A stretch of DNA of 64,000 bases from Nocardia vermiculata NBRC 100427 (GCF_001613265.1 NZ_BDCA01000029.1:30083-94082), one strand, 5' to 3'. Positions 1 through 9,819 are shown, counted from the stretch's first letter. The notes: generated from the sequence alone by a model not told the origin. Made by a program: numbers and translations.

Positions 1-1
1 C

Positions 2-1222
2 CTGACGGACGAGCGGGAATTGATCGGCCCGTTTCCGCGGGACCGCGGCTGGCCGGTCGAGGAAATGCTGTCACTGTCGGAATTGGACGGCTGGGGCGCG
101 GTACCCGATGCCGGCGGATTCCTGGATCGGGCGGCATCGTTCGACCCGGCATTCTTCGGTATCGGCCGGCACGAGGCACTCGCCACCGACCCCCAGCAGC
201 GCGTGGCACTTCGCGTCGCCTGGAAGGCCCTGGAGAACTCCGGCATCAATCCCGTCGCAGTCGAGGGTGAAGAGGGCGGCTGTTTCATCGGTACCTTGCC
301 GATGGAATACGGTCCGCGCGGTGCCGAGGTCAACGACTACAGCGGATACCGGGTGGTCGGGCAGGTGACGATGAGTGTCGCCGGCCGGGTATCGCACTGC
401 CTGGGATTGACCGGCCCGTCGCTGACCGTGGACACCGCATGCACCTCGTCGCTGACCGCGCTCCATCTGGCCGCGGCCGCGGTCCGCTCGGAGGAATGCG
501 ACTGGGCGCTGGCCGGTGGTGTGTGCGTGATGGGTTCGCCGATCCTGTTCTACGAATTCGCCAAACACAATGCGCTGTCGTCCGACGGACACTGCCGCTC
601 CTACGCCGACGACGCGACCGGGACCCTCTGGGGCGAGGGGGCCGGGTTCGTGCTCGTGGAGCGCGAATCACGGGCCCGCCGGCTCGGGCACCGCGTGTAC
701 GCGCGCATCCTCGCCTCCGCGCAGAATCACAACGGGAAGGGTAAACCGATCCTGTCACCGCGGGTGGAAGCGCAGGAGCGGGTGATTCACAAGACGTTCC
801 GGCTGGCAGGCATCGACCCGGCCGAGGTGGAGATGATCGAGGGGCACGGCACCGCCACCCGCGCGGGTGACCCCGTGGAGCTCACCGCATTGCAGAACAC
901 CTACGGTGCCACCGACTCGGCACCGCTGCTCGGCTCGCTGAAATCGAATATCGGGCACAGCCAGGCCGCGGCCGGTGTGCTCGGCCTGATCAAAGTGCTG
1001 CTGGCCGGACAGCACGGCCGGATTCCGGCCAGCCTGTATGCCGAAAAACCCACCACGAAGGTGAATTGGGACCGCTCGAGCCTGCGCTTGGCCACCGAGT
1101 CACAACCCTGGCGAGCTCGACGCGGCAGACGCTGGGGCGCGGTGTCCGCCTTCGGGGCCGGCGGCGCCAACGCACACACGATCGTCGAGATGCCGGAGCG
1201 CGAGGAGACCGCCGATGTCTGA
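2..1222 (+). CDS. Free-standing ketosynthase, 5' end outside window (MbtC-like, copy 1)
   Basis: Beta-ketoacyl synthase that would condense an acyl starter with the extender on the ACP of the next protein. The frame is open to the left edge, and the sequence aligns with the second ketosynthase at 5293 from about its residue 30, so the true start lies upstream; the TTG at 20 is not a real start. The active-site Cys is in DTACTSS (codon 440-442), and the two catalytic His lie in EGHGTAT and NIGHSQ. No AT, KR or ACP is attached. A lone KS followed by an AT-KR-ACP protein is the layout of MbtC/MbtD in mycobactin and their nocobactin counterparts. Its stop overlaps the next gene by 8 nt, implying coupled translation. 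Family certain; siderophore role inferred from the neighbouring iron boxes. Confidence 0.9.
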   Translation: MTDERELIGPFPRDRGWPVEEMLSLSELDGWGAVPDAGGFLDRAASFDPAFFGIGRHEALATDPQQRVALRVAWKALENSGINPVAVEGEEGGCFIGTLPMEYGPRGAEVNDYSGYRVVGQVTMSVAGRVSHCLGLTGPSLTVDTACTSSLTALHLAAAAVRSEECDWALAGGVCVMGSPILFYEFAKHNALSSDGHCRSYADDATGTLWGEGAGFVLVERESRARRLGHRVYARILASAQNHNGKGKPILSPRVEAQERVIHKTFRLAGIDPAEVEMIEGHGTATRAGDPVELTALQNTYGATDSAPLLGSLKSNIGHSQAAAGVLGLIKVLLAGQHGRIPASLYAEKPTTKVNWDRSSLRLATESQPWRARRGRRWGAVSAFGAGGANAHTIVEMPEREETADV

Positions 1223-4200
1223 GTACCGTCTGCCGGACGGCACCGTTCCGGTTCTGGTGTCCTCCGACAGTCCCGCCGTGCTGGGACGTGAGGCCGCCAC
1301 GCTGCTGACCTATCTCGGTGATCACCCGGAGGTGACGCCGGAACGCGTCGCCGACATGCTGTTCCGCACCCGGGCACCACGCCGGCACCGTGCGCTCGCC
1401 ATGGCCGGAACCAGAGCCGAGCTGATCACCGCACTGCAGGCGGTCGCCGAGGACCGCACTCACCCCGCGGTGATCCGGCCCGAGGTACCGGCCACCGCGC
1501 GCCGCCCTGGATTCGTCTTCCCCGGTCAGGGCGGACAACGGCCCGGGATGGGTCGGCTCTTCTACGACCGGGTCCCCGCTTTCCGCGACGAAATCGACCG
1601 GTGCACAGCACTTTTCGAAGAGTTTTTCGGCGAATCGCCGCGGGCGTATCTGCTGGATTCCGACAGCGCCGATGCGGACGGAGCGGACGACACCGCCCGG
1701 ATCGTGCAGCCCGCGTTGTTCACTCAGATGGCCGGTCTGGCGGCGATGTGGCGGGCCGCCGGAATCGGACCGGAGCTGGTGGTCGGGCACAGTCAGGGCG
1801 AGATCGCGGCCGCATACGTCTCCGGTGCGATGACACTCGCCGATGCGGTACTCGTGGTCGGTACCCGCGCCCGCGCGGTGGATACCATCTCCTCGGATCG
1901 GTATGCCATGGCCGTCGCCGCCGCGAGCCGCGAAGAATGCGAACGCCTGCTCGCCCGCAACTCGGGCTGGGCGCAGGTGTCGGTGATCAATTCACCTGGC
2001 CTGGTGGGGATCTCGGGGGAGCGGCACACGGTCTGCGAGGTGGTGGACACCCTCACCGGGCGCGACCGCTTCGCTCGCCTGATCCGGGTGGGGTATCCCG
2101 CGCATACCGATCGGGTCGCGGAATTTCGTACCGAGCTGCAGGACGCAGTCCGTGGCCGGCTCGCCAACCAGCAGTTTCTCGAGTCCGAAATACCCTGTCT
2201 GGGCGCTACTCTCGGCGACGTGATCATCCCGGATCTGCCGGTGGACGAATACTGGTTCTGGAACCTGCGCAATCCGGTCCGTTTCGATCTCGCGATCGAG
2301 GCCGCGCTGGCGCGAGAGGTCGACACCTTCGTCGAGCTGGCCGATCATCCGACGCTGGCACTGTCGGTGCAGGAGAACATCACCGTCGCCGGCGCCGCTG
2401 CCACCGTCACCGCCACCTCGGTGCGTACCGCTGCCGACCTGTCGGAATTCACCCGCAACCTGGCGAATCTGGCGGTGGCGGACCTCCGCTACGAGTGGGA
2501 TGCGCTGCGTATCGATACCGCACCGCCCACGCTGCCACTGCCCGATTTTCCGAATACCGGGATGAACGAGCAGCGACTGTGGTTGCCCTACAACGATTCC
2601 GCCGCGTCCGCACCGGCGCTTACCGCGCGGCGGACACCGGTGGCGTCCGAGCCGGTACGGGAGCTCACGACCGCTGGGCCGCAGGTGGTGGTCGAACAGT
2701 GGCAACGCCCGCAGCGGAGGTCGCTGAGTGCGCCCTGCACCCTCGCGGTCGTCGACCACACCGGTGCCTGTGCAGAACTGGCTGCCGCATTGTGTGACGA
2801 AGCCGAGAATCAGGGGGCGGTGGCACGCCGGATCGACGTGGCGTCCCGGCCGGACACCGGAGATGCGGACACGGTTGTCGTCCTGCTGCCGGGCAAGGCC
2901 GGCCCGGACGCCGTCGGCGAGGTCGCGCGATTCTTCGGTGAGCGAGAGTGGTGGTTCGACGCCGCCACCGAGGTGAAGCAGTGGTGGCTCGTCACAGTCG
3001 GCGCCGAGTCGGTGCTTGCACAGGACCCACCACCGGAGCCGGTACCCGCCGCTGTTGCCGCGGGCTTCCGTTGCCTGGGCGGCGAATACCCGGGCATCGC
3101 GTTCCGGCATCTGGATCTGCCCGCCGGTGCGGGCGGTGCGGCGGATGCCGCGGCCGTCGTCACCGCACTGCATACTGCGCGGGAGCCCGAACTGGCGCTG
3201 CGTGACGGAGCGACCTATGTGAAGCGGCTGGTCGAGCCGGCGCCCGCACAATCGGTCGAGGTACCGAGCCATGTGCTGATCATCGGCGGCACCGGCGGGG
3301 TGGGGCTCGAATACTGCCGGCACTTCGCCGAGGCCGGGGCGCATCGGATCACGCTGGTCAGCCGGTCGGGCGCCGGGGCGGCGGCCGACCGGATCGCCGC
3401 GATCGGCGCCGCCTCCGGTACCGATATCCGCGTCGTGGCCCATGATGTGGGTGAGGTGGCGTCGGTCGCTGCCCTCGCGGACGAATTACGTGCCACGCCG
3501 GTGGATTTCGTGCTGCACGCGGCTGCCGACATCGCCGAGCTGACCAATGTCGAGCTGACCGAGGTGACACCGGATCGGGTGGAGCGGGCCCTGCGCGGGA
3601 AGGTCACGGGCATCACCGCCGTGCTGACCGCGCTGACACTGTCCGAGCAGTGCCGCGTCCTGCTGTGTTCGTCGCTGGCGGCGAGTATCGGCGGGCGCGG
3701 GATGGCGGTCTACGCGGCGGCGAACCGGATGCTCGACGCCATGGCGTACCGGCTGCGTGCCGACGGGATCCGTGCGGTGTCGATCCAGTGGGGCTGGTGG
3801 TCGACGCATCGAGGCGCGGGTACCTCCGAGGCCACTGTGCTGGAGAGGGTGGGGTATCGCCCGATGCCGCCCGACCCGGCAATCACATTGAGCCTGACCG
3901 AATTACCGGCGAACGCCATCATCGCCGCCTTCGACTGGGAACGCGGCCGCTCGGTACTCGGTCAATTCGGCTACGGTCCACTGCTGACCGATCTGCGCAC
4001 GCCGGAGCTCGACGGCGATATCGAGCCGGAGCCGCAGCGCGGAGCAGCCGACTCCGCTCCGGCGCCGGACCGGGTGCTGCGCATCCTCACCGATGTCATC
4101 GGCGCGGACGACCCGGCCGGGATCGATACCGCCGCACCCCTGGTAGCTGTCGGCCTGGATTCGTTGCAGGCATTGGAGATGCGCCGCCGCGTCGACGAGG

Positions 4201-4358
4201 AGTTCCACTACGAACTGCCCGTCGCCGATCTGATCGGCGGGGCCTCGCTCGACGATGTCCTACGGATGCTCGGCGCGGGGCCGTCGCCGGTGGGAGCAGG
4301 CTCGCCTGCTGCGGCACCGGAACGGGCGCACCGACGGCCGGCGGGAGGTGGGTGGTGA
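1215..4358 (+). CDS. Type I polyketide synthase, AT-KR-ACP (MbtD-like, copy 1)
   Basis: 1047-residue PKS without a ketosynthase, expected to work with the KS encoded just upstream. Order: KS-AT linker (1-95); acyltransferase with FPGQGGQ near 102 and GHSQGE with nucleophile Ser193; a structural region; ketoreductase with GGTGGVG near 693 and a Ser...Tyr-X3-Asn active site around 820-837; a C-terminal acyl carrier domain with the phosphopantetheine Ser983 in GLDSLQ. It would load an extender and reduce the beta-keto group to hydroxyl. The AT substrate motif reads YPAH, neither the HAFH of malonyl nor the YASH of methylmalonyl enzymes, so the extender cannot be called. MbtD of mycobactin has this size and domain order. 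The start ATG at 1215 lies inside the KS stop region. Confidence 0.9.
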   Translation: MSEYRLPDGTVPVLVSSDSPAVLGREAATLLTYLGDHPEVTPERVADMLFRTRAPRRHRALAMAGTRAELITALQAVAEDRTHPAVIRPEVPATARRPGFVFPGQGGQRPGMGRLFYDRVPAFRDEIDRCTALFEEFFGESPRAYLLDSDSADADGADDTARIVQPALFTQMAGLAAMWRAAGIGPELVVGHSQGEIAAAYVSGAMTLADAVLVVGTRARAVDTISSDRYAMAVAAASREECERLLARNSGWAQVSVINSPGLVGISGERHTVCEVVDTLTGRDRFARLIRVGYPAHTDRVAEFRTELQDAVRGRLANQQFLESEIPCLGATLGDVIIPDLPVDEYWFWNLRNPVRFDLAIEAALAREVDTFVELADHPTLALSVQENITVAGAAATVTATSVRTAADLSEFTRNLANLAVADLRYEWDALRIDTAPPTLPLPDFPNTGMNEQRLWLPYNDSAASAPALTARRTPVASEPVRELTTAGPQVVVEQWQRPQRRSLSAPCTLAVVDHTGACAELAAALCDEAENQGAVARRIDVASRPDTGDADTVVVLLPGKAGPDAVGEVARFFGEREWWFDAATEVKQWWLVTVGAESVLAQDPPPEPVPAAVAAGFRCLGGEYPGIAFRHLDLPAGAGGAADAAAVVTALHTAREPELALRDGATYVKRLVEPAPAQSVEVPSHVLIIGGTGGVGLEYCRHFAEAGAHRITLVSRSGAGAAADRIAAIGAASGTDIRVVAHDVGEVASVAALADELRATPVDFVLHAAADIAELTNVELTEVTPDRVERALRGKVTGITAVLTALTLSEQCRVLLCSSLAASIGGRGMAVYAAANRMLDAMAYRLRADGIRAVSIQWGWWSTHRGAGTSEATVLERVGYRPMPPDPAITLSLTELPANAIIAAFDWERGRSVLGQFGYGPLLTDLRTPELDGDIEPEPQRGAADSAPAPDRVLRILTDVIGADDPAGIDTAAPLVAVGLDSLQALEMRRRVDEEFHYELPVADLIGGASLDDVLRMLGAGPSPVGAGSPAAAPERAHRRPAGGGW

Positions 4359-4464
4359 GGCCTGCGGTCCTCGACCAGCACATCTTCATGATCGTTCGGG
4401 AGGGATGATCCGATGCCGCAGGCTGCGCGCCCACCCCCCTTCAGCGGGAGGGTCGTCGGGTATA

Positions 4465-4487
4465 TTAGGTTTGCCTCACCTACCTAA
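4465..4487. promoter_or_regulatory. IdeR/DmdR-type iron box upstream of thioesterase
   Basis: TTAGGTTTGCCTCACCTAC (4465-4483) matches the 19-bp IdeR consensus at 16 positions, counting S at the centre, and is followed by CTAA so that TTAGGT and CCTAA ends frame the site. It lies 57 nt before the thioesterase start and after the first PKS pair has ended. IdeR-Fe(II) bound here would repress the thioesterase-KS2-PKS2 operon when iron is plentiful. Matched by eye, not scored. Confidence 0.8.
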
Positions 4488-4543
4488 GGCTGCTGGTGCG
4501 GCGGGGCCGAGGCCGGACGACCTTGCACAGAGAGATGCGTGAT

Positions 4544-5296
4544 ATGGCAACAACACCCGGTTGGATTCGACAGTTTCACAAGCCGCGTGCGGCGGTCGCA
4601 CCGTTGGTGATCTGTCCACACGCGGGCGGCGGCGCCTCGACCTATCGGTCGTTCTCCAAACAGCTGCGCGACCACTTCGACGTGGTCGTGCTGCAGTATC
4701 CGGGCCGGCAGGACCGCGCCCGGGAGGCGGCGTTGGGCACACTGCCGCAGGTCGCCGCCGGTGCGTTCGACGAATTCACCCGCTCGCCGTGGAACCGGGA
4801 TGAGCCGATCACCGTTTTCGGGCACAGCATGGGCGCGATCGTGGCCTTCGAATTCGCACGTCTCGCCGAGGCCGCGGGGGTCCCGGTACGGTTGCTGGCG
4901 GTCTCCGGGGCGGTGGCGCCCTCGCGGGTCGTGGATATGCCCGCTCACCCGACCGAGGACGAACAGCTGCTCGACCACCTCGTCGGATTGCAGGGCACCG
5001 GTACCGATGTGCTGGGCAACCGCGACCTGATGGCCATGGCGCTGCCGGTGCTGAAGGCCGACTACGCGGCATTCGACCAGTACACCTGCCCGGAAGATGT
5101 GCAGCTGCACACCCCCATCCAAGCCATGGGCGGCAGCGACGACGAATTCGTGACGATGGGTGAGCTCTACGGCTGGCAGCGCCACACCAGCGCGGAGCTG
5201 GCGGTCGACATGTTCGACGGGGGCCATTTCTACCTGCATGATCAGGTCGAAGGCATTTCGGAACTGCTCGCCGCGGAGCTGGAGACCGCGAGATGA
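4544..5296 (+). CDS. Type II thioesterase of the siderophore PKS/NRPS locus
   Basis: 250-residue alpha/beta hydrolase of the editing thioesterase family, which removes stalled or wrong acyl groups from carrier domains. The nucleophile elbow GHSMG places Ser95; the acid is Asp199 or Asp200 in GGSDDEF, and the base is His228 in GGHFYL. PHAGGGAS near the N-terminus is typical of this family. The reading frame extends to a GTG at 4496, but ATG 4544 (also ATG 4535) with an upstream AGAGAG gives the family's normal length. First gene after the iron box; its stop overlaps the next KS start as ATGA. Role in the siderophore pathway is inferred from context. Confidence 0.88.
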   Translation: MATTPGWIRQFHKPRAAVAPLVICPHAGGGASTYRSFSKQLRDHFDVVVLQYPGRQDRAREAALGTLPQVAAGAFDEFTRSPWNRDEPITVFGHSMGAIVAFEFARLAEAAGVPVRLLAVSGAVAPSRVVDMPAHPTEDEQLLDHLVGLQGTGTDVLGNRDLMAMALPVLKADYAAFDQYTCPEDVQLHTPIQAMGGSDDEFVTMGELYGWQRHTSAELAVDMFDGGHFYLHDQVEGISELLAAELETAR

Positions 5297-6594
5297 GCGA
5301 GCAGGACCCCATCGTCGTCACCGGTATCGGCATCGACGCACCCGGCGGGATCGACACGCCGGCGCAGTACTGGAGCGCGCTCGCCGAATCCCGCGATCTG
5401 ATCGGCCCGTTCCCCCGGGATCGTGGCTGGCCGATCGAGCGGCTGCTGACCCTGGGGGAAGTCGAGGGCTGGTCGGAGGTCCGCGACGCCGGCGGATTCC
5501 TCTACACCGCCGGTGAATTCGATCCGATGTTCTTCGGGATCACCCCGCGGGAAGCCGTGGCGATGGATCCGCAGCAGCGCGTCGCCTTGAAGGTGGCGTG
5601 GCGTGCGCTCGAGCATGCCGGAATCAACCCCGGCGCGCTCGACGGCGCGGACGTCGGCTGTTTCATGGGCGCCTCGGTCACCGAATACGGACCCCATGCG
5701 GCCGAGGTGAACGAGTACAGCGGTTATCGCGCCACCGGCACCGCACTCGGCGCGGTCGCCGGGAGAATTGCCAACTGTCTCGGCCTGGCCGGCCCGGCGA
5801 TGGTGGTCGATACCGCCTGCGCGTCGTCGCTGTCGGCCCTGCACCTGGCCGCCGGCGCGATTCGCAACGACGAATGCGAATGGGCACTGGCCGGTGCGGT
5901 CTGCGTCATGGGCTCGGCCGGCGCATTCTTCGAGTTCTCCAAGAACAACGCCCTGTCCACCGATGGGCAGTGCAAGCCGTATTCGGCCGATGCCGACGGC
6001 ACCCTGTGGGGTGAGGGTGCCGGCGTCGTCGTGCTGGAGCGCGAGTCCCGCGCTCGTGCGCTCGGCCACCGGATCTACGGCCGGGTCCTCGCGACTCGGG
6101 TCAACCACAACGGCGGCGGCGCACCGATCGCGGTCCCAAGTTCCGCGGGACAGGAGCGGTTGATCCGGAAAACCGTCGAGGTCGCAGGTATTTCCCCGGA
6201 CGTCGTCGGCATGATCGAGGGACACGGCACGGGTACCGCGGTCGGTGATCCGCTCGAACTGACGGCGCTGCAGTCGGTGTACGGCGGCGGTGCCGCCCGG
6301 CTCGGCTCGGTGAAATCCAATCTCGGCCACGCCCAGGCCGCCGCGGGCATGCTCGGCCTGATCAAGGTGCTGGTGAGCGGGCTGCACGGATTCATCCCAC
6401 CCACTCGTTTCGCCGACAATCCCAGCCCCGAGGTGGATTGGGCAGCCACCGGATTGCGGCTGGCGGCCAAACTCGAGCCGTGGGAGCCGCAGGCCGGCAT
6501 GCGCTACGGCGCCGTCTCGTCGTTCGGTGTTTCGGGCACGAATGCCCATGCGCTGCTGGCCGTCCCGGCTGTGGAAGAGGAGAACCATGTCTAG
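5293..6594 (+). CDS. Free-standing ketosynthase (MbtC-like, copy 2)
   Basis: Complete 433-residue beta-ketoacyl synthase, close to the 444 residues of MbtC. Catalytic residues visible: Cys176 in DTACASS, His311 in EGHGTGT and His346 in NLGHAQ. It is strongly similar along its whole length to the partial KS at the left edge. It begins inside the thioesterase stop (ATGA) and its own stop overlaps the next PKS by 8 nt, the same overlap as in copy 1, which argues that the KS/PKS pair was duplicated as a unit. It should supply the condensation step for the AT-KR-ACP encoded next. Confidence 0.93.
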   Translation: MSEQDPIVVTGIGIDAPGGIDTPAQYWSALAESRDLIGPFPRDRGWPIERLLTLGEVEGWSEVRDAGGFLYTAGEFDPMFFGITPREAVAMDPQQRVALKVAWRALEHAGINPGALDGADVGCFMGASVTEYGPHAAEVNEYSGYRATGTALGAVAGRIANCLGLAGPAMVVDTACASSLSALHLAAGAIRNDECEWALAGAVCVMGSAGAFFEFSKNNALSTDGQCKPYSADADGTLWGEGAGVVVLERESRARALGHRIYGRVLATRVNHNGGGAPIAVPSSAGQERLIRKTVEVAGISPDVVGMIEGHGTGTAVGDPLELTALQSVYGGGAARLGSVKSNLGHAQAAAGMLGLIKVLVSGLHGFIPPTRFADNPSPEVDWAATGLRLAAKLEPWEPQAGMRYGAVSSFGVSGTNAHALLAVPAVEEENHV

Positions 6595-9500
6595 CTACCG
6601 ACTTCCGGACGGCAGCGTCCCGGTGCTGCTGTCCTCGGACACCACGGACACATTGACTCGCGAAGCCGCAGCGATCGCCGACTATGTGGCCGAACACGAC
6701 ACCGTCGGCCCGGACCGGGTGGCGGACATGCTATTTCGCACCCGTACCGCCCGTCGCTACCGGGCATTGATCATGGCCACCGATCGCGAGAGCCTGCTCG
6801 GCGCGTTGCGTGCCGTCGCGGCCGGAGCAGCTCATCCCGATGTCGTTGTCGGATCCCGGGCTGCCACCGCGAGCCGGGTGTCCTATGTCTTTCCGGGCCA
6901 GGGGAGCCAGCGCCCCGGTATGGGCCGGATGCTCTACGACCGTTCCGAGGCCTACCGTACGGCGGTCGACGAATGCGACAAGGTCTTCCACGAACTGAAG
7001 CAGCGCTCACCGCTGCCGTATCTGCTGGATGCGGACCTGCCGGCCGACGACAGCGCGAGCACCGTACAGCCGGCGCTGTTCATGCAGATGATCGGCGTGG
7101 CGGCGATGTGGCAGGCCGTGGGTGTGCATCCCACATCGGTCGTCGGCCATTCCCAGGGGGAGATCAGTGCGGGATACGTCGCCGGGGCACATACTCTGCC
7201 CGATGCGGTCCGCGTCGTCACCTCCCGCGCCCGGATCGTGGACGGGGAAAAGCTGACCGGATACACGATGGCGGTAGTCGGCATCGACCGCGACGAATGT
7301 GAGGACCTGCTTGCCCGGCAGGCGGGATTCGCGGAACTGTCGGTGGTCAACTCCGAGCACATCCTCGCCATCTCGGGTGAACGTGACGCGGTGCGCCAGA
7401 TCGTCGAAGCGCTCAACGCGGCCGGAAAATTCGCCAAGGAGATCCGGGTTCAGTATCCGGCGCACACCTCCTATGTCAGCGGATTCCGCGAGATCCTGAA
7501 CCGTACCGTCGGCAATGATATGGACAACTTCTCGTTCCTGCCCGCCGAGGTCGATTTCATCGGCGGCACCTTCGGTGATCGGGTCGAGATCGACCAGTCC
7601 GTGCTGGACTACTGGTATCTGAACCTGCGTAACCGGGTTCGCTTCGATCGCGCCATCGGGGTGGCCGCCGACCGCGGCGCCGACACCTTCATCGAGATCT
7701 CCGAACACCCCACGCTGATGCTGGCGCTGCAGGAAAATCTTGCCACCGCGTCGGCGGCGCGCCCGATCGAGATCCTGGGCACCTCCCGGCGCACCGCCGA
7801 AGATCTGCGGGAATTCACCCGGAACTTGGCGACGATCGCGGTGCACGATGCCGGCTTCGCCTGGGAAGCCCTGCGCGAGAGCCCTTCCGGTGCTACGCCC
7901 GCGTTGCCCCTGCTCGATTTCCCCAGTACGCAGATGAGCCCGAAGGTGCTGTGGGCGCCGTACCCGTACGCGGCGAAGACGGATGCGTCGGTTGTGGATT
8001 CGCCGCAGACGCGCGGATCTCGGGGTACCGACGGCACCGTGGTACCGCAGCGGTACGTGGAGCAATGGACCCGCCTGCGGCGTCGCAAGCTGATCGCACC
8101 CCGCACCATCGCACTGGTCGACCCCACCGGCGCCTACGCCGAGCTCGTTACCGCAATCGGCGCGGCCGCACCGCGCAACGGAGCCACCGTCGTCGAATAC
8201 GGCGCCGGTTCCGGCTACGACACCCTGGTAATCCTCGCTCCGCCGGCCACCGCCACCACTCCGGCCGGTGTTGCCGAGGACCTGGCCACCTTCCTCGGCA
8301 CGCCCGCCTGGCCGGCCGGCCTGTCCGGCGCCGCCGACATCTGGCTGGTGACGACCGGCGGTGAACAGGTGACCGAGGACGAGATTCCCGATCCGCTCCA
8401 TGCCGCGGCCCAGGCCGGATTCCGTTGCCTGGCCGCCGATCACATCGGCACCGGCATCCGCCACGTGGACCTGAGTGCGGACGCCACCGCCGATCCCGCC
8501 GGTGCGGCCAAGGCACTGGTCGGCGCGCTGCACATCGCTGGTGAACCCGAGCTCGCGGTGCGGGACGGCGGTGTGTACGCCAAGCGACTGATTCTCGACG
8601 ACAACGCCGACGACGAGCCGCCGACCGGTACCGACCTCCGCGAGGTGGTGATCGTCGGGGGCACCGGCAAACTCGGGCTCGACTTCTGTGAATACCTCGC
8701 CGCAGCAGGTGCCGCGCGTATCACGCTGGTCAGCAGAAGCGGCGGTGACTCCGCGGCGATGGCGCGCATCCTGGATATCCAGCAGCGCACCCGGACCGAG
8801 ATCGTGCGTGCGAGCTGCGATGTCGGTGACGAATCCGCGGTGCGCGAACTCGGGACGCGCTTCGACGGCGCGCCGGTCACGCTGCTCCTGCATGCGGCCG
8901 TGGACTACTCGGCCGCCGAGGCCGACGTGACGCCCGATACGGTGCGCGCCGCCGCGACCGCCAAATCGGTAGCGCTGGAACATCTGGTGCGCGGATTGCC
9001 GCTCGCCGACGACGCCCGCATCCTGCTCTGCTCCTCGTTGTCGGCGACGATCGGCGGACGCGGACATCGGGTGTACGCCGCGGTCAATCGCCTGCTCGAC
9101 GCTGCTGCCGCGCGCTATCGGGCCGAGGGGCTGCGCTGTAGCTCGGTGCAGTGGGGACTGTGGCGTGCGGTCGGCGCGGACAATGCCGACGCGCTGGCAA
9201 AGATCAGCGGTACCGGTCTGCAGCCGATGGACGCTGCGACGGCGGTGACGGCCGGGCTCGCCCGCGATTCGGCCAATGTGCTGGTCACAGCGGCCGATTG
9301 GGGGCGAATCCGGGAGCTCTACACGGTCTTCGGTTACCAGCCGCTGTTCAGCGACCTGCCCGACCCCGAGCCGGACCCCGCACCTCCCGCGGCGGCGGAC
9401 CCTGCGAAAACCGCTGTGGTGGAGCAGAACTCCGCAGCGCCAGATGGCGAAACCGGCACCGAAGCCGCGACGCCGGTGGATACCGGTGCGCCGGTGGACA

Positions 9501-9715
9501 CCGGTGCGGCGGTGCAATCGGCACTGCGTGTGGTGATGGGATTGGGCGCCGCCGAGGCGATCGACGGATCGATTCCGTTGGTGGCACTCGGGCTGGATTC
9601 GCTGCAGGCCCTGGACCTGCGTAAACGGGTCGAAACCGAACTCCGGCGCGATCTGCCGGTCACTGCGATACTCGGCGGAGCATCGCTGGACGAGGTCGTC
9701 GCGCTGCTCGGCTGA
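6587..9715 (+). CDS. Type I polyketide synthase, AT-KR-ACP (MbtD-like, copy 2)
   Basis: 1042 residues from ATG 6587; an upstream in-frame start at 6527 would only add sequence read out of frame from the KS. Domains match copy 1: linker, acyltransferase with FPGQGSQ and GHSQGE (Ser189), ketoreductase with GGTGKLG near 691 and a Ser-Tyr-Asn active site, then ACP with Ser1005 in GLDSLQ. A linker rich in Ala, Pro and Thr with a short repeat (PVDTGA twice) precedes the ACP. The AT again reads YPAH at the specificity loop. Together with the preceding KS it makes one complete ketide-extending, ketoreducing module, as needed for the hydroxy acid of mycobactin-type siderophores. Confidence 0.92.
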   Translation: MSSYRLPDGSVPVLLSSDTTDTLTREAAAIADYVAEHDTVGPDRVADMLFRTRTARRYRALIMATDRESLLGALRAVAAGAAHPDVVVGSRAATASRVSYVFPGQGSQRPGMGRMLYDRSEAYRTAVDECDKVFHELKQRSPLPYLLDADLPADDSASTVQPALFMQMIGVAAMWQAVGVHPTSVVGHSQGEISAGYVAGAHTLPDAVRVVTSRARIVDGEKLTGYTMAVVGIDRDECEDLLARQAGFAELSVVNSEHILAISGERDAVRQIVEALNAAGKFAKEIRVQYPAHTSYVSGFREILNRTVGNDMDNFSFLPAEVDFIGGTFGDRVEIDQSVLDYWYLNLRNRVRFDRAIGVAADRGADTFIEISEHPTLMLALQENLATASAARPIEILGTSRRTAEDLREFTRNLATIAVHDAGFAWEALRESPSGATPALPLLDFPSTQMSPKVLWAPYPYAAKTDASVVDSPQTRGSRGTDGTVVPQRYVEQWTRLRRRKLIAPRTIALVDPTGAYAELVTAIGAAAPRNGATVVEYGAGSGYDTLVILAPPATATTPAGVAEDLATFLGTPAWPAGLSGAADIWLVTTGGEQVTEDEIPDPLHAAAQAGFRCLAADHIGTGIRHVDLSADATADPAGAAKALVGALHIAGEPELAVRDGGVYAKRLILDDNADDEPPTGTDLREVVIVGGTGKLGLDFCEYLAAAGAARITLVSRSGGDSAAMARILDIQQRTRTEIVRASCDVGDESAVRELGTRFDGAPVTLLLHAAVDYSAAEADVTPDTVRAAATAKSVALEHLVRGLPLADDARILLCSSLSATIGGRGHRVYAAVNRLLDAAAARYRAEGLRCSSVQWGLWRAVGADNADALAKISGTGLQPMDAATAVTAGLARDSANVLVTAADWGRIRELYTVFGYQPLFSDLPDPEPDPAPPAAADPAKTAVVEQNSAAPDGETGTEAATPVDTGAPVDTGAAVQSALRVVMGLGAAEAIDGSIPLVALGLDSLQALDLRKRVETELRRDLPVTAILGGASLDEVVALLG

Positions 9716-9800
9716 TCGCCGCCGCGCGCCGGGGGATCGACTGCTGTGACTCCATCCCTGCCCTGCCGCTCGTAGGGGAGGGGTGGAGTTGCCGCTTTAA

Positions 9801-9819
9801 TTAGGTTAGCGTTACCAAA
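9801..9819. promoter_or_regulatory. IdeR/DmdR-type iron box upstream of ABC exporter
   Basis: TTAGGTTAGCGTTACCAAA matches the IdeR consensus at 16 of 19 positions if S is allowed at the centre. It lies 37 nt before the GTG start of the ABC ATPase, within promoter distance, so the exporter operon should be iron-repressed together with the polyketide genes. Confidence 0.8.

Noticed and set aside
7007..9517. 836-codon minus-strand frame under the second PKS
   Set aside because: The plus strand carries clear AT, KR and ACP motifs; this frame is rich in Arg and Gly with no domain.
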